From NCBI GenBank assembly GCA_026421135.1, contig JAPKCR010000112.1:1-6919 (forward strand): a DNA stretch of 6,919 nt, written 5' to 3'. Below, piece after piece: positions 6,010-6,919 of this stretch. The stretch is from Sulfitobacter sp. GTDB lineage: Bacteria > Pseudomonadota > Alphaproteobacteria > Rhodobacterales > Rhodobacteraceae. The notes beneath the pieces are model-generated. The model searched no databases. It saw nothing but the letters and a program-made list of their open reading frames with translations, and was not told where the DNA came from. Position numbers and translations under genes: made by a program. Position 1 is the stretch's first letter. Each line of letters begins with the position of its first letter.

Positions 6010-6678
6010 TTGACGGCCCTTTGGTGGGCCGTCATTTTTTCGGGCGTTTATCATGGTGTGAATCCGGGGATGGGATGGCCTTTGGCCGTCTCTGCTGCGC
6101 TTTTCGAGCGTAAGAAAAGCGCAATGATCAAGGCGCTCGCGATGCTGGCGACAGGCCATTTTCTGGCGATGATCGTCATTCTACTGCCGTTCTCGATGAT
6201 GGTTTTTCTTTTAGACAATGAACGCGAAATTCGCATCGGCGCAGGCGTGCTGGTGATTGCTATGGGCGCTTATTTGTTGATCAACCGACGACACCCGAGA
6301 ATTTTGGCACGCGTGCATCCTGCCAAGTTGGGATTATGGTCGTTTCTGGCGGCTACCGCCCATGGTGCGGGACTGATGCTGGTACCAATTTACCTTGGCA
6401 TTTGCGGGTTATTGGCCCCAGGTGAAAGCGTATCAGGGACCGGCCATGCAGCGGCACAAGCACTGATGGGCAACAATGTGATGACCGCCTTTCTTGTCGC
6501 GGCTACCCATACCATTGCCATGACGTTTGCAGGCGCTGTGATCGCCGTGTTTGTCTATGCGTGGTTCGGACTAAAGTTCATCTCGAAAAGCTGGTTCAAC
6601 CTCGATCTTGTATGGGCGTTCAGCCTGATCATCGTCGGGGCATTCGGGATCTATTCCGCCTTTGCAGGCCATCATTAA
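6010..6678 (+). CDS. Polytopic membrane protein with intramembrane histidine motifs, function unknown
   Basis: About 222 residues counted from TTG 6010, chosen because GGAGG lies eight bases upstream; ATGs at 6004 and 5995 are alternatives. Roughly six hydrophobic segments are visible: 3-30, 42-68, 74-92, 106-134, 157-188 and 200-220. Positive loops (ERKK 33-36, RRHPR 93-97, KFISK 189-193) suggest both termini face the periplasm. Histidine motifs lie within the membrane: YHGVNPGMGW (14-23), TGH50, TAHGAG (H118) and THTIAM (H167). HGxNPG in the first segment is loosely reminiscent of the HX4D motif of NicO/RcnA-type metal transporters, but the aspartate is missing and I do not recognise the family with certainty. 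The gene starts within about 20 bases of the mtoX stop, so they are likely one unit. Plausible roles are copper supply for MtoX or transport of a sulfur compound; neither is shown by the sequence. Confidence 0.75.
   Translation: MTALWWAVIFSGVYHGVNPGMGWPLAVSAALFERKKSAMIKALAMLATGHFLAMIVILLPFSMMVFLLDNEREIRIGAGVLVIAMGAYLLINRRHPRILARVHPAKLGLWSFLAATAHGAGLMLVPIYLGICGLLAPGESVSGTGHAAAQALMGNNVMTAFLVAATHTIAMTFAGAVIAVFVYAWFGLKFISKSWFNLDLVWAFSLIIVGAFGIYSAFAGHH
6011..6040 (+). terminator. Intrinsic terminator-like hairpin inside the start of the membrane-protein gene
   Basis: TGACGGCCC (6011-6019) and GGGCCGTCA (6026-6034) form a perfect 9-bp GC-rich stem around the six-base loop TTTGGT. Six consecutive T residues follow (6035-6040). 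This is the clearest intrinsic terminator signature in the window and lies 19 bases after the mtoX stop. It falls within the first codons of the next gene, so it could be the mtoX terminator with read-through, or an attenuator opened when ribosomes translate the downstream frame. Confidence 0.6.
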
Positions 6679-6713
6679 GGCCAAAAGCACATCAATACGA
6701 ACGGCCTAATTTT
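6678..6713 (+). terminator. Weak terminator after the membrane-protein gene
   Basis: AGGCC (6678-6682) can pair with GGCCT (6703-6707) across a 20-base loop, followed by AATTTTCTT. The stem is short and the loop long, so termination here is doubtful, though the position at the end of the plus-strand unit is right. Confidence 0.25.
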
Positions 6714-6919
6714 CTTGTTAAGCGGACCTTGGCCCAACCGTTGCGAAGGTCAAGAAAGTCCGCACTGTGTGAATTCACCCATCACTCGATTTCGCGGTTG
6801 CAGCGAAAGTCCGGTCTGACGGGCCGCACCGCAGCATTGGGAGGGCATGGTCAATGGCCGCAATGGGCCGAAAGCAGTCACGGCTATTAGCGATTTTTGG
6901 AACCACATTGTGTATGTTA
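6679..6919. other. Spacer with degenerate repeats
   Basis: No convincing gene is present. The spacer holds GCGGAC/GTCCGC (6722-6727 and 6758-6763) and overlapping GACCTT/AAGGTC (6725-6730 and 6746-6751) dyads. GAAAGTCCG occurs twice (6754-6762 and 6805-6813), and there are short GCATTGGG/GCAATGGG echoes near 6832-6868. The stretch 6798-6813 is the inverse of 131-146. The composition resembles the left spacer, as expected for a dispersed spacer repeat. Confidence 0.45.
6798..6813 (-). repeat. Right copy of the 16-nt inverted repeat
   Basis: TTGCAGCGAAAGTCCG matches the left copy in inverse orientation. Part of it (GAAAGTCCG) also occurs directly repeated about 50 bases upstream, which suggests a degenerate dispersed repeat family rather than precise element ends. 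Confidence 0.55.

Noticed and set aside
6561..6890. 109-residue frame crossing the end of the membrane-protein gene into the right spacer
   Set aside because: It overlaps a real coding frame, has no Shine-Dalgarno and reads through repeat-like spacer sequence; the product has no recognisable family features.
1..6919. Phage, defence island, CRISPR, tRNA or insertion sequence
   Set aside because: No transposase, integrase, repeat-spacer array, cloverleaf or defence-type domain was seen; all identified genes fit one metabolic module.

Overview
The window looks like chromosomal or megaplasmid DNA of an alphaproteobacterium, most likely a marine Rhodobacteraceae (Roseobacter-group) member. This placement rests on the protein types, the moderate base composition and the style of the degenerate repeats in both outer spacers. 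It is inference from memory, not a database result.

Layout: positions 1-21 hold the first codons of an unidentified minus-strand gene, followed by a gene-poor spacer (22-427). A tight minus-strand operon runs from 3668 down to 428: glutathione-dependent formaldehyde dehydrogenase (class III ADH), then a persulfide-dioxygenase-type metallo-hydrolase, then a type II sulfide:quinone oxidoreductase. A 91-bp divergent promoter region (3669-3759) carries operator-like palindromes. The plus strand then encodes an IclR-family regulator (3760-4518), a methanethiol oxidase of the SBP56/SELENBP1 family (MtoX, 4585-5991) and a small polytopic membrane protein (about 6010-6678) of unknown function. The rest (6679-6919) is a repeat-bearing spacer.

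How the genes fit together: MtoX enzymes convert methanethiol, O2 and water to formaldehyde, H2S and H2O2. The divergent operon encodes a sink for each of the two toxic carbon and sulfur products. Formaldehyde goes through S-hydroxymethylglutathione to the class III ADH. H2S goes through SQR to a (glutathione) persulfide, which the persulfide dioxygenase oxidises to sulfite. Glutathione links both branches. The window therefore reads as a self-contained, probably IclR-controlled methanethiol (DMS/DMSP-derived) catabolic module. S-formylglutathione hydrolase, catalase and sulfite oxidation would have to come from elsewhere.

Most notable details: a strong intrinsic-terminator-like hairpin with a T6 tract sits inside the first codons of the membrane-protein gene after mtoX. 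That membrane protein has intramembrane histidine motifs and is a candidate metal or sulfur-compound transporter serving MtoX. MtoX has no visible signal peptide and has CSSS where animal homologues have CSSC. A 16-nt inverted repeat flanks the whole cassette.
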